From assembly GCA_963978895.1 (NCBI GenBank), contig OZ022240.1, positions 11,877,807-11,941,806 on the forward strand: a DNA stretch of 64,000 bases, written 5' to 3'. This DNA is from Erpobdella octoculata. Lineage: Eukaryota; Annelida; Clitellata; Hirudinida; Erpobdellidae. The stretch's first letter is position 1; the number at the start of each line of letters is the position of its first letter. Below are positions 29,731 to 40,200 of the stretch, piece by piece. The position numbers were made by a program, and so were the translations under genes. The notes under the pieces are model-generated. The model had not been told where the DNA came from. It was given only the letters and a program-made list of their open reading frames with translations, and did no database searches.

Positions 29731-29752
29731 TATTATTTTTTATCTAGGAATT

Positions 29753-29899
<147 letters not shown>

Positions 29900-30026
29900 T
29901 GCGAATAAACTGTGGAATCAATCTTTGAGACACGCTCCTAGAAACACAACTCGCCATTTGGCAGAAACAACTTTTCGAGCTAAATTCTCGACCTTTCGGC
30001 ACAAAACTCTCTGTTCGAGAGAGTTT

Positions 30027-30104
<78 letters not shown>

Positions 30105-30225
30105 TGTTTCTGCCAAATGGCGAGTTGTGTTTCTTGGAGCGTGTCTCAAAGATATATATATATATTATCTTTGAAACACGCTCCAAGAAACACAACTCGC
30201 CATTTGGCAGAAAGGCAGAAACAAC
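29900..30225. pseudogene. Three family B N-terminal fragments in alternating orientation around (TA)n
   Basis: 29900-30028 is family B on the minus strand. 30029-30101 is (TA)n. 30102-30152 repeats the same segment on the plus strand (aagttgtttctgccaaatgg). After a short TA run, 30164-30225 repeats it on the minus strand. The inverted neighbours could fold into hairpins. Confidence 0.85.
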
Positions 30226-30430
30226 TACTACCAAATTCTTCATCAAACCAACTAATAATGGAACATGCCTAAATGGTGACAGCGAGTGTCTGGACAGATA
30301 TAAAAGAAGTGTTATTAATAGTTATCTCCTCAGAGCTTATCGTTTTTCCGAAACCTGGTCAGATTTCCATAAAGAAATAGTTAGAATCAAGCAGTTATTG
30401 GTTAACAACAATTATTCTAATAGCTTTGTC
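30226..30430 (+). pseudogene. Penelope-like reverse transcriptase, C-terminal end
   Basis: Open frame with GDSECLDRYKRSVINSYLLR, then AYRFSETWSDFHKEIVRIKQ and LLVNNNYSNSFV. This matches the region between the reverse transcriptase thumb and the linker of Penelope-like elements (the RAYRxCSxWxxFHxEI pattern). It is cut at 30430 by the LTR retrotransposon and resumes at 34863. Confidence 0.75.
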
Positions 30431-30600
30431 TGTAACAACGCGTTAAAACAAGTTGTTTATTGAAACACTAAGTACGAACAAATACGAATACGTTATAGTC
30501 GAGTCCAAACAAGCAAGCTCTAACAAAGAAAAAAGGAAGCATGCGCTTCCCCAAAGATACTAAAACTCCTAGGCCTACTAGCGATGTGCAATATGTTACA
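30431..30600 (-). repeat. 3' LTR of the Mag-type element
   Basis: 170 bp, TGTAACAACG to TATGTTACA on the plus strand. Very short for an LTR, as is common in the Mag clade. Confidence 0.93.
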
Positions 30601-30623
30601 CCTCCCCTTTTGAGGAGAAAATG

Positions 30624-33600
30624 TTAACCAGTGACATAATCTTTAAATCTGGCAGGTGGCCTGATAGTTCGACCCGACGATGTTCTTAGGCACGACCTTA
30701 ATGGCGTCAGTACAGGTGGCCTGTCAATTCTGGCTGGAGATTGTGCCAGTGCCGTTGGTTGTTGAGCAGATGGTGATGTTCCAGGCATTACATCTTCATC
30801 GATGTAGAGATCACAGTTTGGTGGACGTTCACGGGTCTTTATGAGGTCACGCCGATTGCGTCTCAGACGAGTTCCTTCATCGGTGATTATGTTGTACGAC
30901 CGAGGCGACGGGTGGGCCGCAACAACTTTCGCAGCTTGCCATGCCTGTCCATTGTGCACGCGCACCGCATGGCCCGGCTGCAGTGGCTTTAGAGGTCGAG
31001 TTCCTTGGTCGTGATAGTACTCCTGACGATACTTTCGATTTTCCATGTCACGACGCACAGAATCAGAGGCCGACGCTGTTGGTAAGGCTGGTACTCTCGA
31101 GCGAAGAGAACGGTTGAACATCAGTTCAGCTGGACTGTAATCACTTCCTGCGATCGGTGCATTTCGATATTGCAGAAGCGCAATAGTAACATCCTGGTTG
31201 CTGTCGGAGGTCTTGCGCATCAGTTGTTTGACGGTCTGCACGAATCGCTCAACTTGACCGTTCGACTTTGGATAGAGCGGACTGGACGTGACTATCTGGA
31301 AGTCCCAGGACTCAGCGAATTGACGCATGGTGAAACTGTTGAACGGGTTGTTGTCTGCCATCAATGTCTCTGGTATGCCATACCGTGCAAATATGTCTTT
31401 CAGATGCTTGATTACACAGTCTGCTGACTTGCTGGCTATTTGAATGAATTCTGGAAACTTGGTGAAGTAGTCAACCACTAGCAAGTAGTCTTTACCGTGC
31501 AGCGTGAAGATGTCAACGCTAACTTTCTGGTATGGTCTCTGTGGAACCGGGTGCGCAATCATAGGCTCGGAAGCCTGACGATTTCGGTAGGTGTTGCATG
31601 TCGGACATCGGCCCACAGTGTTTTCAATGTCCCGATTGATACCTGGCCAGAACACAGCAGCACGTGCAAGGGCTTTGCATTTATCCATCCCCAAATGCCC
31701 TTCGTGAATGCGAAACAGAATGTCCTTCCGCATTCCAGTTGGGATGACCAATCTGTTGGTGTATAGAATCAGTCCGTTTTGTTCGTACAACTCACTCGCG
31801 AGAGCACGAAACTGACGCAGGTTGCCCGACAGTTTAGAGTCATCCGATGGAAAACCACTTTGAATATGCTTACGAAGCAATTGCATTTCTTCGTCCCGTG
31901 CACACTCTGTACGGATCTTGTCAAGCCTGGAGTTGCTGACTGGAGCATCTGCGATGATGGTGTTGATTGAGACGACTGTATCCTCTGCTATCTCTCTCTC
32001 TACTGTCGATGGAGGCTCTTTATTTAGGTAGCTGCGCGACAAAGTGTCGGCGATGAACATGTCTTTTCCCGGTGTGTACTGTACGTTGATGTTGTACTCG
32101 AGCAGACGAAGAAGCATTCTCTGTAGTCGAGGTGTTGTTGCCGCAATCGATTTCTGAAAGATAGCCTCGAGTGGCTTGTGGTCGCTCTGAACGACTACAC
32201 GGCGACCGTAGATGTATTGATGAAACTTGATGCAGGCGAACACAATTGCCAGTAGCTCTTTCTCTATTTGAGCATAGCGCGTCTCTGCATCTGTCAATGC
32301 CCGTGACGTAAATTCTATTGGCTTGCCGTTCTGCATCAAACAAGATCCCAGACCTGTAGATGAAGCATCTGTTTGAACAACGACAGGCATTGAAGGATCG
32401 AAGAATTGTAGAACAGGGGCTGATGTGACGGCTTGCTTAATTGTGTTGAACGCTCGTTCGTGGTGTGACGTCCATGTCCAGCTTACATCCTTACGAAGCA
32501 ACTGACGTAGAGGAGCGGTTAGATCAGTAAGATGCGGAACGAACTTGGACAGATACGTCACCATACCTTGGAGTCGATGTAGTTCTTTGGCATCAGCTGG
32601 TGTGCGCATGTCAGAGATTGCCTTGACTTTCTCTTCATCGGGTCGGACGCCTTCAGGTGTGAGCACATGGCCTATGTACTTGCACTCTTGAACACGCAGC
32701 TGGATTTTGTTTTTGTTAAAACGAACACCCTTCATCCGCGCTCGTTCGAACACCATACGCAGTGTTTGTTTGTGTTGTTCATCCGATTCAGCAGCGATGA
32801 GTAAGTCGTCAAATATGATGAATACGTCTGGAATGTCACCAAAAATTTCGTTTGCTTTTTTCTGGAACACTTCTGGTGCACTAGAAATTCCAAATGGAAG
32901 GCGGGTGTACGAATAACGACCGAAAATTGAATTAAACGTACACAATTTGGAACTCTCCTCATCTAGACGAATGTGCCAGAATCCGTCCTTCATGTCGATG
33001 ACGCTGAAAATTCGTTTTCCATGCAGCTTTGGTGCTATGTCGGAAAACGTCGGAATAATGAAGTGCTCCCGTTTGATTGCCCGGTTCAGATCTTTCGGGT
33101 CCAAGCAGATTCGAAGTTGACCGTTTGACTTCTGAACCACCACAAGAGAGCTCACCCAGTCGGTCGGTTCATCACGCTTGATAAGAACGCCTTTCTCGAC
33201 CATCTGATCGAGCAGTTGTTTTAGTTTTGGTTGCAAGGAGAGTGCAACGCGACGAGGTGGATGAATGACCGACTGTGCTGATTTATCTACCGTGATGTGA
33301 TGTTTACCTGGAAATTCTCCGATGCCAGAAAAAATATCAGCAAACTCCGTCAATAGATCTGAATCGGCGTTTTTAGATGGTGTGACCGAGCTGACATAGT
33401 CGATGCGCTTGATTAAATCTAGCTTGATACAGGTGGGCAGACCGACGATGACGGGCGCTTCATGGTTGACAATGTAGAAGTCGGTGTTGAAAAATTGGCC
33501 CTTGTATGTGATCTTCAGCGTAGCGACGCCTCGCGGTTGAGCTGGAGGAGCATCAGTGTATCCGGAGAGTAGTTCGGATGTTGGGCGGATATCGCTGAGA

Positions 33601-34619
33601 TATCGAAGCGATGTGTACGTGCTGAAGGACATGCAGTTTGCTTCTGCTCCCGAGTCGAGCTTGCAGTTTAAGTCTGTAGAGTTTATTTTAAGCATTTTCA
33701 TCCAGGTCCTTGTTGTTGAATGTACCTGAACACTGTTGATGTAGATGTTGCCAGACGACTCGACTGGTGATGGCTGTTCGCAGACTTCGTGGATGGCTCG
33801 TTGTTTACGTTGTGTTGACTTCGATCTTGACCGCAGCTGCCGTCCCGTTGTGATACAGTACTTCTCAAAGTGTCCTAGTTTATGGCATGCGCGGCACTCG
33901 ACATTCTTCGCGCGACACTCACCGGACGCATGTGAGCGTCCGCAGTTGCGACAGGACGACTTGGTGTTGTTGTATGCCGATGTTGTGAGCTGTGCAGGAT
34001 GGTTGTGATGTTTCAACTTGTCTTGTCGCTGCACCGCGCATACATTGGAAGTCGATACCGGTGCCATTGTTCTTTGTTCCACGTTGAAGGTTTTGATTTG
34101 CTCTTTTGTCGCCTCTGCAGCTCGACAGATGGCGATTGTTTTAGCCAACGTCAGGTCGGTTTCACGCAGTAATCGTTCTTTTAAGCGAGCGTCTGGGCAC
34201 GTAAAGACAATGTGATCACGTATCATGTTGTCCTCCTCCTTAAAATCGCAGTTCTTCGCCAGATGACGCTGGCGAGTGACGTACTGGTCGATTGACTCAC
34301 CTATGGAGAGGATGTGCTGCCAAAATACGTACCGCTCGTAGACCACGTTACGGAGCGGTGTAAAATAGTCCCTGAATTTTAAGAGAACGTCATCGAACGA
34401 CTCCGCAGACTCGTCTTCTTCGTATTTGAACGTCTCGTAGATTTTGACGGCATCGTCGCCGATTGTCGTTAAAAGCATGGCCAGCTTCGTGGTATCCTGT
34501 TTTACGTCGGCGCCGATCGCGACTAAAAACCATTTGAACTTCTTTTCGAATGACGACCATTCAGCGGCCAGATTCGGATTATCGAGCCGCAACGGTGCCG
34601 GTGGTCGAAAAGCGTCCAT
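30624..34619 (-). CDS. Gag-pol polyprotein, Mag-type gypsy
   Basis: One uninterrupted 1331-residue frame. Capsid-like region at 1-180. Two zinc knuckles at ~223-255 (CRNCGRSHASGEC and CRACHKLGHFEKYC). Aspartic protease LDSGAEANCM at ~321. Reverse transcriptase at ~440-670: LRICLDPKDLNRA, then VIDMKDGFWHI with the first Asp, LPFGISSAP, and the active site IIFDDLL at ~601, where Phe replaces the usual Tyr. RNase H at ~745-860 (VVQTDASSTGLG; EKELLAIVFA; SDHKPLEA; ADTLSR). Integrase at ~970-1150 with HEGHLGMDK, CPTCNTY, VDIFTLHGKDYLLVVDYF, LMADNNPF and SNGQVERF, so the DDE set is present. A single frame without frameshift and near-identical LTRs suggest recent transposition. Whether it is active cannot be seen. 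Confidence 0.95.
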   Translation of the reverse strand: MDAFRPPAPLRLDNPNLAAEWSSFEKKFKWFLVAIGADVKQDTTKLAMLLTTIGDDAVKIYETFKYEEDESAESFDDVLLKFRDYFTPLRNVVYERYVFWQHILSIGESIDQYVTRQRHLAKNCDFKEEDNMIRDHIVFTCPDARLKERLLRETDLTLAKTIAICRAAEATKEQIKTFNVEQRTMAPVSTSNVCAVQRQDKLKHHNHPAQLTTSAYNNTKSSCRNCGRSHASGECRAKNVECRACHKLGHFEKYCITTGRQLRSRSKSTQRKQRAIHEVCEQPSPVESSGNIYINSVQVHSTTRTWMKMLKINSTDLNCKLDSGAEANCMSFSTYTSLRYLSDIRPTSELLSGYTDAPPAQPRGVATLKITYKGQFFNTDFYIVNHEAPVIVGLPTCIKLDLIKRIDYVSSVTPSKNADSDLLTEFADIFSGIGEFPGKHHITVDKSAQSVIHPPRRVALSLQPKLKQLLDQMVEKGVLIKRDEPTDWVSSLVVVQKSNGQLRICLDPKDLNRAIKREHFIIPTFSDIAPKLHGKRIFSVIDMKDGFWHIRLDEESSKLCTFNSIFGRYSYTRLPFGISSAPEVFQKKANEIFGDIPDVFIIFDDLLIAAESDEQHKQTLRMVFERARMKGVRFNKNKIQLRVQECKYIGHVLTPEGVRPDEEKVKAISDMRTPADAKELHRLQGMVTYLSKFVPHLTDLTAPLRQLLRKDVSWTWTSHHERAFNTIKQAVTSAPVLQFFDPSMPVVVQTDASSTGLGSCLMQNGKPIEFTSRALTDAETRYAQIEKELLAIVFACIKFHQYIYGRRVVVQSDHKPLEAIFQKSIAATTPRLQRMLLRLLEYNINVQYTPGKDMFIADTLSRSYLNKEPPSTVEREIAEDTVVSINTIIADAPVSNSRLDKIRTECARDEEMQLLRKHIQSGFPSDDSKLSGNLRQFRALASELYEQNGLILYTNRLVIPTGMRKDILFRIHEGHLGMDKCKALARAAVFWPGINRDIENTVGRCPTCNTYRNRQASEPMIAHPVPQRPYQKVSVDIFTLHGKDYLLVVDYFTKFPEFIQIASKSADCVIKHLKDIFARYGIPETLMADNNPFNSFTMRQFAESWDFQIVTSSPLYPKSNGQVERFVQTVKQLMRKTSDSNQDVTIALLQYRNAPIAGSDYSPAELMFNRSLRSRVPALPTASASDSVRRDMENRKYRQEYYHDQGTRPLKPLQPGHAVRVHNGQAWQAAKVVAAHPSPRSYNIITDEGTRLRRNRRDLIKTRERPPNCDLYIDEDVMPGTSPSAQQPTALAQSPARIDRPPVLTPLRSCLRTSSGRTIRPPARFKDYVTG

Positions 34620-34692
34620 GTTCGATGTTGATAACGTTGTTGTTGTTGGTTACGATAGAAACTCTGATGTAGATTCTATGTCGACTGCGCCA

Positions 34693-34862
34693 TGTAACAA
34701 CGCGTTAAAACAAGTTGTTTATTGAAACACTAAGTACGAACAAATACGAATACGTTATAGTCGAGTCCAAACAAGCAAGCTCTAACAAAGAAAAAAGGAA
34801 GCATGCGCTTCCCCAAAGATACTAAAACTCCTAGGCCTACTAGCGATGTGCAATATGTTACG
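34693..34862 (-). repeat. 5' LTR of the Mag-type element
   Basis: Same sequence as 30431-30600 except the last base. The minus-strand reading into TGGCGCAGTCGACAT places the primer-binding site at 34678-34692. Confidence 0.93.
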
Positions 34863-35371
34863 GTTTTATTAACAATTTTGTAACCAAAATGAAAACATCT
34901 GTGAGTTCGGCTGGGTCTGACGCTGACAAGGGTCGTGATGTACGACAGGAGTTTCCCGTGTTCTACAAAAATCAAATGAATCTCAATTACAGAATTGATG
35001 AAAGTATTATAAAGAAGATAATAAAAAAGGAAGTTTCTGTTATAGACCCCGTCAGGAATAAACTGGGTTTATATATTTATTACAAAAACTTGAAACTTTT
35101 CAATTTGGTCATCAAGAATGATAGAACAAGTATCACTGACCCGTTGCAACAAAGTCACGTGGGGTACCATTTCAAATGTTCTATTCCACATTGTAAGGTG
35201 GATACATACATTGGTCACACTACCACTACGTTGTTACCCTGTATTCCTTCTAACCACGAGGATAACATAAATGATGATACTTCTGACTCGTCCTCTGACA
35301 CAAATACTTTGGCTGTTGAGGCTGCTCCTGACGGACACCATCATCACAATATATATATAATCTCATTGTAA
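34863..35371 (+). pseudogene. Penelope-like family B, linker and partial GIY-YIG domain
   Basis: Continues the Penelope frame after the LTR element ([54 protein letters not shown]). Compared with 6218-6460 about 230 bp are deleted right after YIGHTTTTL, removing the catalytic Arg and Glu. The acidic tail then continues in frame but is broken by a short TA insertion at 35347. The endonuclease is therefore non-functional even though the frame stays open through the deletion. Confidence 0.82.
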
Positions 35372-35562
35372 TGTATCTGAGGAAATTCTTGTCTCTTCTA
35401 ATATAACACAGCGAAAGCGCAAAAATTGATTTCCAATAGTATAAATTTTATATTCTTTTGATTTGATTGGTAGAGTGTTTTTTCGTTTTTTCTTTTGTTA
35501 GTGTGCTAATTCTTTGACAATTTCGGTTCTTTCTGTTTGTTTACTTTTCTCGTTTTACTTTT

Positions 35563-35604
35563 GACCCTGAGGATGGCTGACATAGCTGAAACGGTCCGTC
35601 GGTC
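35563..35604 (+). ncRNA. Hammerhead ribozyme, Penelope family B, copy 2
   Basis: Same fold as copy 1. Core CTGAGGA: the variable position is G instead of A, which the motif allows. Stem I GACC/GGTC, stem II GGCT/AGCT, stem III ACGG T CCGT. Confidence 0.85.
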
Positions 35605-35760
35605 TGACAATAAAAGTTTAATGGAAAAGTTTTTGGCTAATTGTAGTCTCGAACAGAGAGTTTTGTGCCGAAAGGTCGAGAATTTGGCTCGAAAAGTTGT
35701 TTCTGCCAAATGGCGAGTTGTGTTTCTTGGATCGTGTCTCAAAGATTGATTCCACAGTTT
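35573..35760 (+). pseudogene. Penelope-like family B, N-terminal fragment
   Basis: MADIAETVRRSDNKSLMEKF, then [38 protein letters not shown] and stop. In another frame the 3' end reads [12 protein letters not shown], the L-x-P-x-F motif shared with the other families, so a frame change is needed near 35735. It is followed by the inverted repeat at 35782. Confidence 0.75.
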
Positions 35761-35781
35761 ATTCGCAATATATGCATATAT

Positions 35782-35872
35782 ATGCAAGAGAATTTATTGC
35801 AAAAATTTGCTGTAAATATATATATATATATATATATATACAGCAAATTTTTGCAATAAATTCTCTTGCAAA
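35782..35872. repeat. 32-bp perfect inverted repeat around a (TA)n core
   Basis: tgcaagagaatttattgc and onward to gctgta at 35782-35813 is mirrored exactly at 35841-35872, with TA repeats between. It would extrude as a cruciform. Confidence 0.88.
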
Positions 35873-37289
35873 CAGGTTCGAGGAAAAACTGCTCTAAACC
35901 TAAATGAAACAACTTTTTTCATGATACGTTGCACTTTTCTAAACTGTAGAATGAGACCAGCCACAAACAACTGTTGTAATTCATAGTACGAAGTATTTTT
36001 ATTTTAATTAATGCCGACGATTTTCTGAGAGAAACTCTTTATTTTCATGGCAAACTAAAAACAACGAAGAACCAAATGCACAGAAGCTAAAAGAAACGAA
36101 CATGTTGCTCAAATATTCAAAAATGCGAAAAGAGGAAAAATAAGTAATACAAATAAATAAAATATAATAAGAAATAAATAAATAATAGAATAAAATAAAT
36201 AACAAGCATAAGGGGGGGATAAACAAGATACGATCTACTTCTTTCGCCTTCGCATTGTCTATCACATGTCACATGTTGAAACATATCATGAGTAGAATCA
36301 GCCTACAACAATTCTGGCGCATCAATACCGATACATTCCTCAGTAGTCAGTGAAACAGCAACTCCATCAGCCGTCTCCAACATGTGAGATCTCCCTGTAG
36401 CAATGGCTCATCATCTTCATCGGGAAGCAGATCAAGACGGGAACGGTCGTGACAACTCATAGTTGAGCCATCAGTCGCAAGCTAGGTGCTAGGTTAAAAA
36501 AAGCTCAGAATAAAAGACAAGAGGGGAAGACGGGACAGCAGCAAAACTGGTTGAGGAATCAAAAAGTTTTAAGGTGGATAGAAGTGTGGCACACTTATGT
36601 AACTTATTCAAGCGGTGGTTCTTGTAAAGTTCTAAATAAATTTGTTTCTCCGTTGATGTTTTATGGACAAAAAACGTTTTGGTCAGCGGTAGTAAGGTGA
36701 AGTAAAAAATTTTTTCTACAAAATAAAAATAAATTAATATATAGTTAAATTATACAAAAAATTTTTAATTTTTTTCTTAAGTTTTAAAGGTTTTAAATAT
36801 AAATATTAAATAAATATGTGTGTTGTTTAGTGCCGCCGGATACCTTTGTTTTGATTTCATAGAGCTCATACTCTTCCGAACTTCCGATACGACAGCTCTG
36901 CTATCGGTGCTTTATAATTATAAACTTTATATTTGATCTTTAGCAACTTATCTTTTAAATCCAGATAACTTTGGTTTTCAGGACTAATCAATAAATTGCA
37001 GGTGGAATTTCTTCTATTTAGAAATATTTTTCAGCTGTATAATTAAAATTCTCGTTTAATTTATTTTATATATCGACTAACATATGTTGTGCTTCACAAA
37101 AAGAGTTCCAGGCTTATCAAATCAATTTGAATTAAAAATTCATTGTTTATATCTCCCATTCAAAAGTAAGTGGCAAAGCTATAGTAATTTGTTTTTAGTT
37201 TTTAAAATCATGATGTACTGTGTATCTTTGTTTTGTTTGTTGCATTCATAGATATATAGATGGGACATATCAATCTATTTCCGGCACAA
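35873..37289. other. No supported gene; one weak minus-strand coding trace
   Basis: Mostly AT-rich. At 36340-36460 a minus-strand frame reads MSCHDRSRLDLLPDEDDEPL and a second frame reads LETADGVAVSLTTEECIGID, possibly one decayed exon split by a frameshift; I do not recognise it. 36540-36720 contains ctaaataaatttgtttctcc-type DNA without coding signal. 37078-37165 resembles 41395-41490 in direct orientation. Confidence 0.35.
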
Positions 37290-40200
37290 TTTGAAAGCTG
37301 CCATTTTCAACCTGAGCTTGTTTACATTTGCTCATTTGAGCGATATTTGTTGCCGGTGTATTATGACGATACCTGACAAATCTGCTAAAGCTCTAGTTTT
37401 TTTTTTAGATGTTGCTGTGTTTTTTATTTGAAAAACCTGTATAAGAACTATACTTAGTGTTAATTGACTTCCCGAGCTCATATATCCTGTAGCTGTTTGT
37501 AAACAAAGTAAAATCATTAAAGACAAAGACTCTGACTTAAATTTAAAGAAGGCAAGGCCACAAAGCTTAAAACTTAAAAGGGTCATACATCCGTTTCATT
37601 ACTTTGTTGTCATGAAGCGTGTAACCAGTTTTCCGTTATTCTATTGCTCTTTGATGACCATGATCTTTGATGTGTTAATTACTAAAATTGAAAGCAAATT
37701 GAATACCCTTGTTGCACGTTGTCGAGGTCTTCACAAGAAAAATCGCTACTATGAAAGATATTTTAAAAGAAATATATCATATCAAAGGCACAATTTGAAA
37801 TTGAAATATGAAATGAAGCAATTGCGTGACATCAACAGAAAACTAAACTGCCAGCTAAAAACGTCAAGTATAAATATAAATTATCTTTATTGAACAAATT
37901 CAGATATACATATTTATATAGTTATATTTTATTTACATAAAATTCTAAGGTTTTCCTGTTCACTTGTTGTCTAATGGTTCTAAAGAGTATACTGAAGAAC
38001 AGAAAAAATTTGCAATAACTTTACATTTATAAATTTATATGGACCAAAGGCTTATGACTACCTCAGATCATCAGGCATCAGTTTGCCTAGTCCAAGGACT
38101 TTAAGAAGGTAAAACTTTATTATATATGCACTTGTTTTGTTTAATTTGAATGGCTGGATAGCATTAAAATAATGTTTTTTCTTAATTTTATACTCTTATT
38201 ATATTTATGCTTGGTTGTTTAGATGGTTAGAAAGCACAGATGCCAGACCTGGCTTTAATTCTCAGGTCCTAAATACTTTGGCCAGTCTTAAAATCCAGAA
38301 ACCAGAAGAGTACAGTAACTGCAATCTTATGATTGATTCTATGGCTATTCATAAACATATCACTTTTGATAGCCAGAGTGGTACCATGTCAGGATTCGTT
38401 GATTTGGGTGAGTCCTTTAGACTTTAACATTTTAAAGTTATATTTGGTTAGTAATATCTAATGTTGTAGGTTGTGGATCCAGCACCAATGATGAAGCAAA
38501 AGAAGTTTTTGCTCGTTGGTACAACGGGCTATTGGAAAATGCCTATTGCTTATTATTGCACCAATTGACTGCCAGCCATAATTCAGAAAGATTTGGTTTT
38601 GTATGCAATTGATAAATTAGAAAGCATAGGAATTTCGGTAAGTAACTTACCAGTTTTTCATTGCAAAACAAAAATAATAAATTAATTGAAAATAATCCCC
38701 AGGTGATTTCTTTAGTCATGGATGGCTTACCTGCAAATGTTACAATGGTGAAACTGCTTGGGTGTGAGTTAGATTTTACAAGATCTTTAAAAACATGGTT
38801 TTGCTCATCAAGCAACAGGAAAATATATATAATTTTTGATGCATGTCACATGCTGAAACTAGTGAGAAATTTATTTTCTGCATACCACACTATTTTCTCT
38901 TCTTCTGGTGCAATAAAGTGGTCTCACATATCACAACTTGATGGTATTCAACAAGAAGCTGGACTCAGAGCAGCTAACAAACTTACCAAGCAACATATCA
39001 ATTTTAAAAATCAGAAGATGAAAGTGAAACTGGCAGCTCAAACATTAAGTTCGTCTGTTGCTGCAGCTTTAAAAATGATGAATCAATGTAAAATGGCAGG
39101 TTTTGAAGACGTGGCACCGACTGTAGAATTTATAGAAGCAATAGACTGTTTATTTGATATTTTCAATAGCAAAAATCCCAATGCACCATCTTTCAAGGGG
39201 CCATTAACACTGCAAAATTTTGCATTGTTTGAGCAACCTCTTCTGAGTTTAAGAAACTACTTACTTCAGCTAAAATCTCCTCGTGGAATCCTTATTATTC
39301 AAGACAAAAAGTATGTTTTTGATAATGTTTTGCTGCAAAACTAAAAGCAATCTATATAATTAACATCATTTTAGGCAGATGGGTCTAAAAGGATTTGTTA
39401 TTGACATTGAATCAATCCTTCAAATAGCCAGAAACCTACTCAAGTGTCAAAGCCATGTTTTGACTTATAAGTTCAGCCAAGATCATCTTGAACTATTCTT
39501 TGCGGCAGTCAGACGAGCAGGTTGTATAAAAACAATTTGTTATAAGTGGGCAAATATTGATTAGAATTAACATTTTCTAGGGGGATCGAACAACAACCCA
39601 ATATTCAGGCAGGGAAAACAGGGAATGTGATGCCGCAAGATGAAACTTCTTATCTTGATTATCTTCACAAAGAAAGAAAAGAAATTTGTAATAAATTTTT
39701 CATTGTTATTTCTTTTGCTGGTACCAATCTTAATTATTTGCTTATTTATTAAACAGACAACATTTATGAAGAAGAAGTGTTTGAAGAACCAGGTGATTAT
39801 GGAATCGACTTAGAGCTTGCTCAAGTCTTGATAGAAAATGTAATTAGCTACATAGCTGGTTGGATTGTATCCATGCTATTTAAAAAACTGGAATGTAATG
39901 TTTGCAGGTTCAAATTATAAATTGTTACAGTCATAAATTTTGGTTTCCTGTGTTTTTAGTACTAAATAATATTTTCAATTTTATAGATACAGTTTAGTTG
40001 ATGAGCACAAGAACCAAGGACATGAAATAGGACTGCAGCTGCTAGTGGTGAAAAATAAAGGTGGTCATGTCTTTCCTTCTTCTGGAGTTATAAAAGTAAG
40101 ATAAAATTAAGATTTGTTATTTATAAATATGGTATTAAAAAACACTTTTTTTTTAGGTATGTCAGACAACAGAAAAATTTTTAAGACAACATGTATCAGC

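Larger units (their letters stand above)
30431..34862 (-). mobile_element. Full-length Mag-type Ty3/gypsy retrotransposon
   Basis: Two 170-bp LTRs (30431-30600 and 34693-34862) are identical by eye apart from the final base. They begin TGTAACA and end TGTTACA (TGTTACG on the right). Between them a single 1331-codon gag-pol frame is intact. A purine-rich tract (AAAAGGGGAGG, minus strand) adjoins the 3' LTR and TGGCGCAGTCGACAT adjoins the 5' LTR as primer-binding site. It interrupts a Penelope-like element, whose reading frame is in register on the two sides. No target-site duplication is visible. Confidence 0.93.

Noticed and set aside
36340..36460. Small host gene on the minus strand
   Set aside because: Two short frames could be one exon with a frameshift, but there is no recognised family, splice context or conservation evidence.
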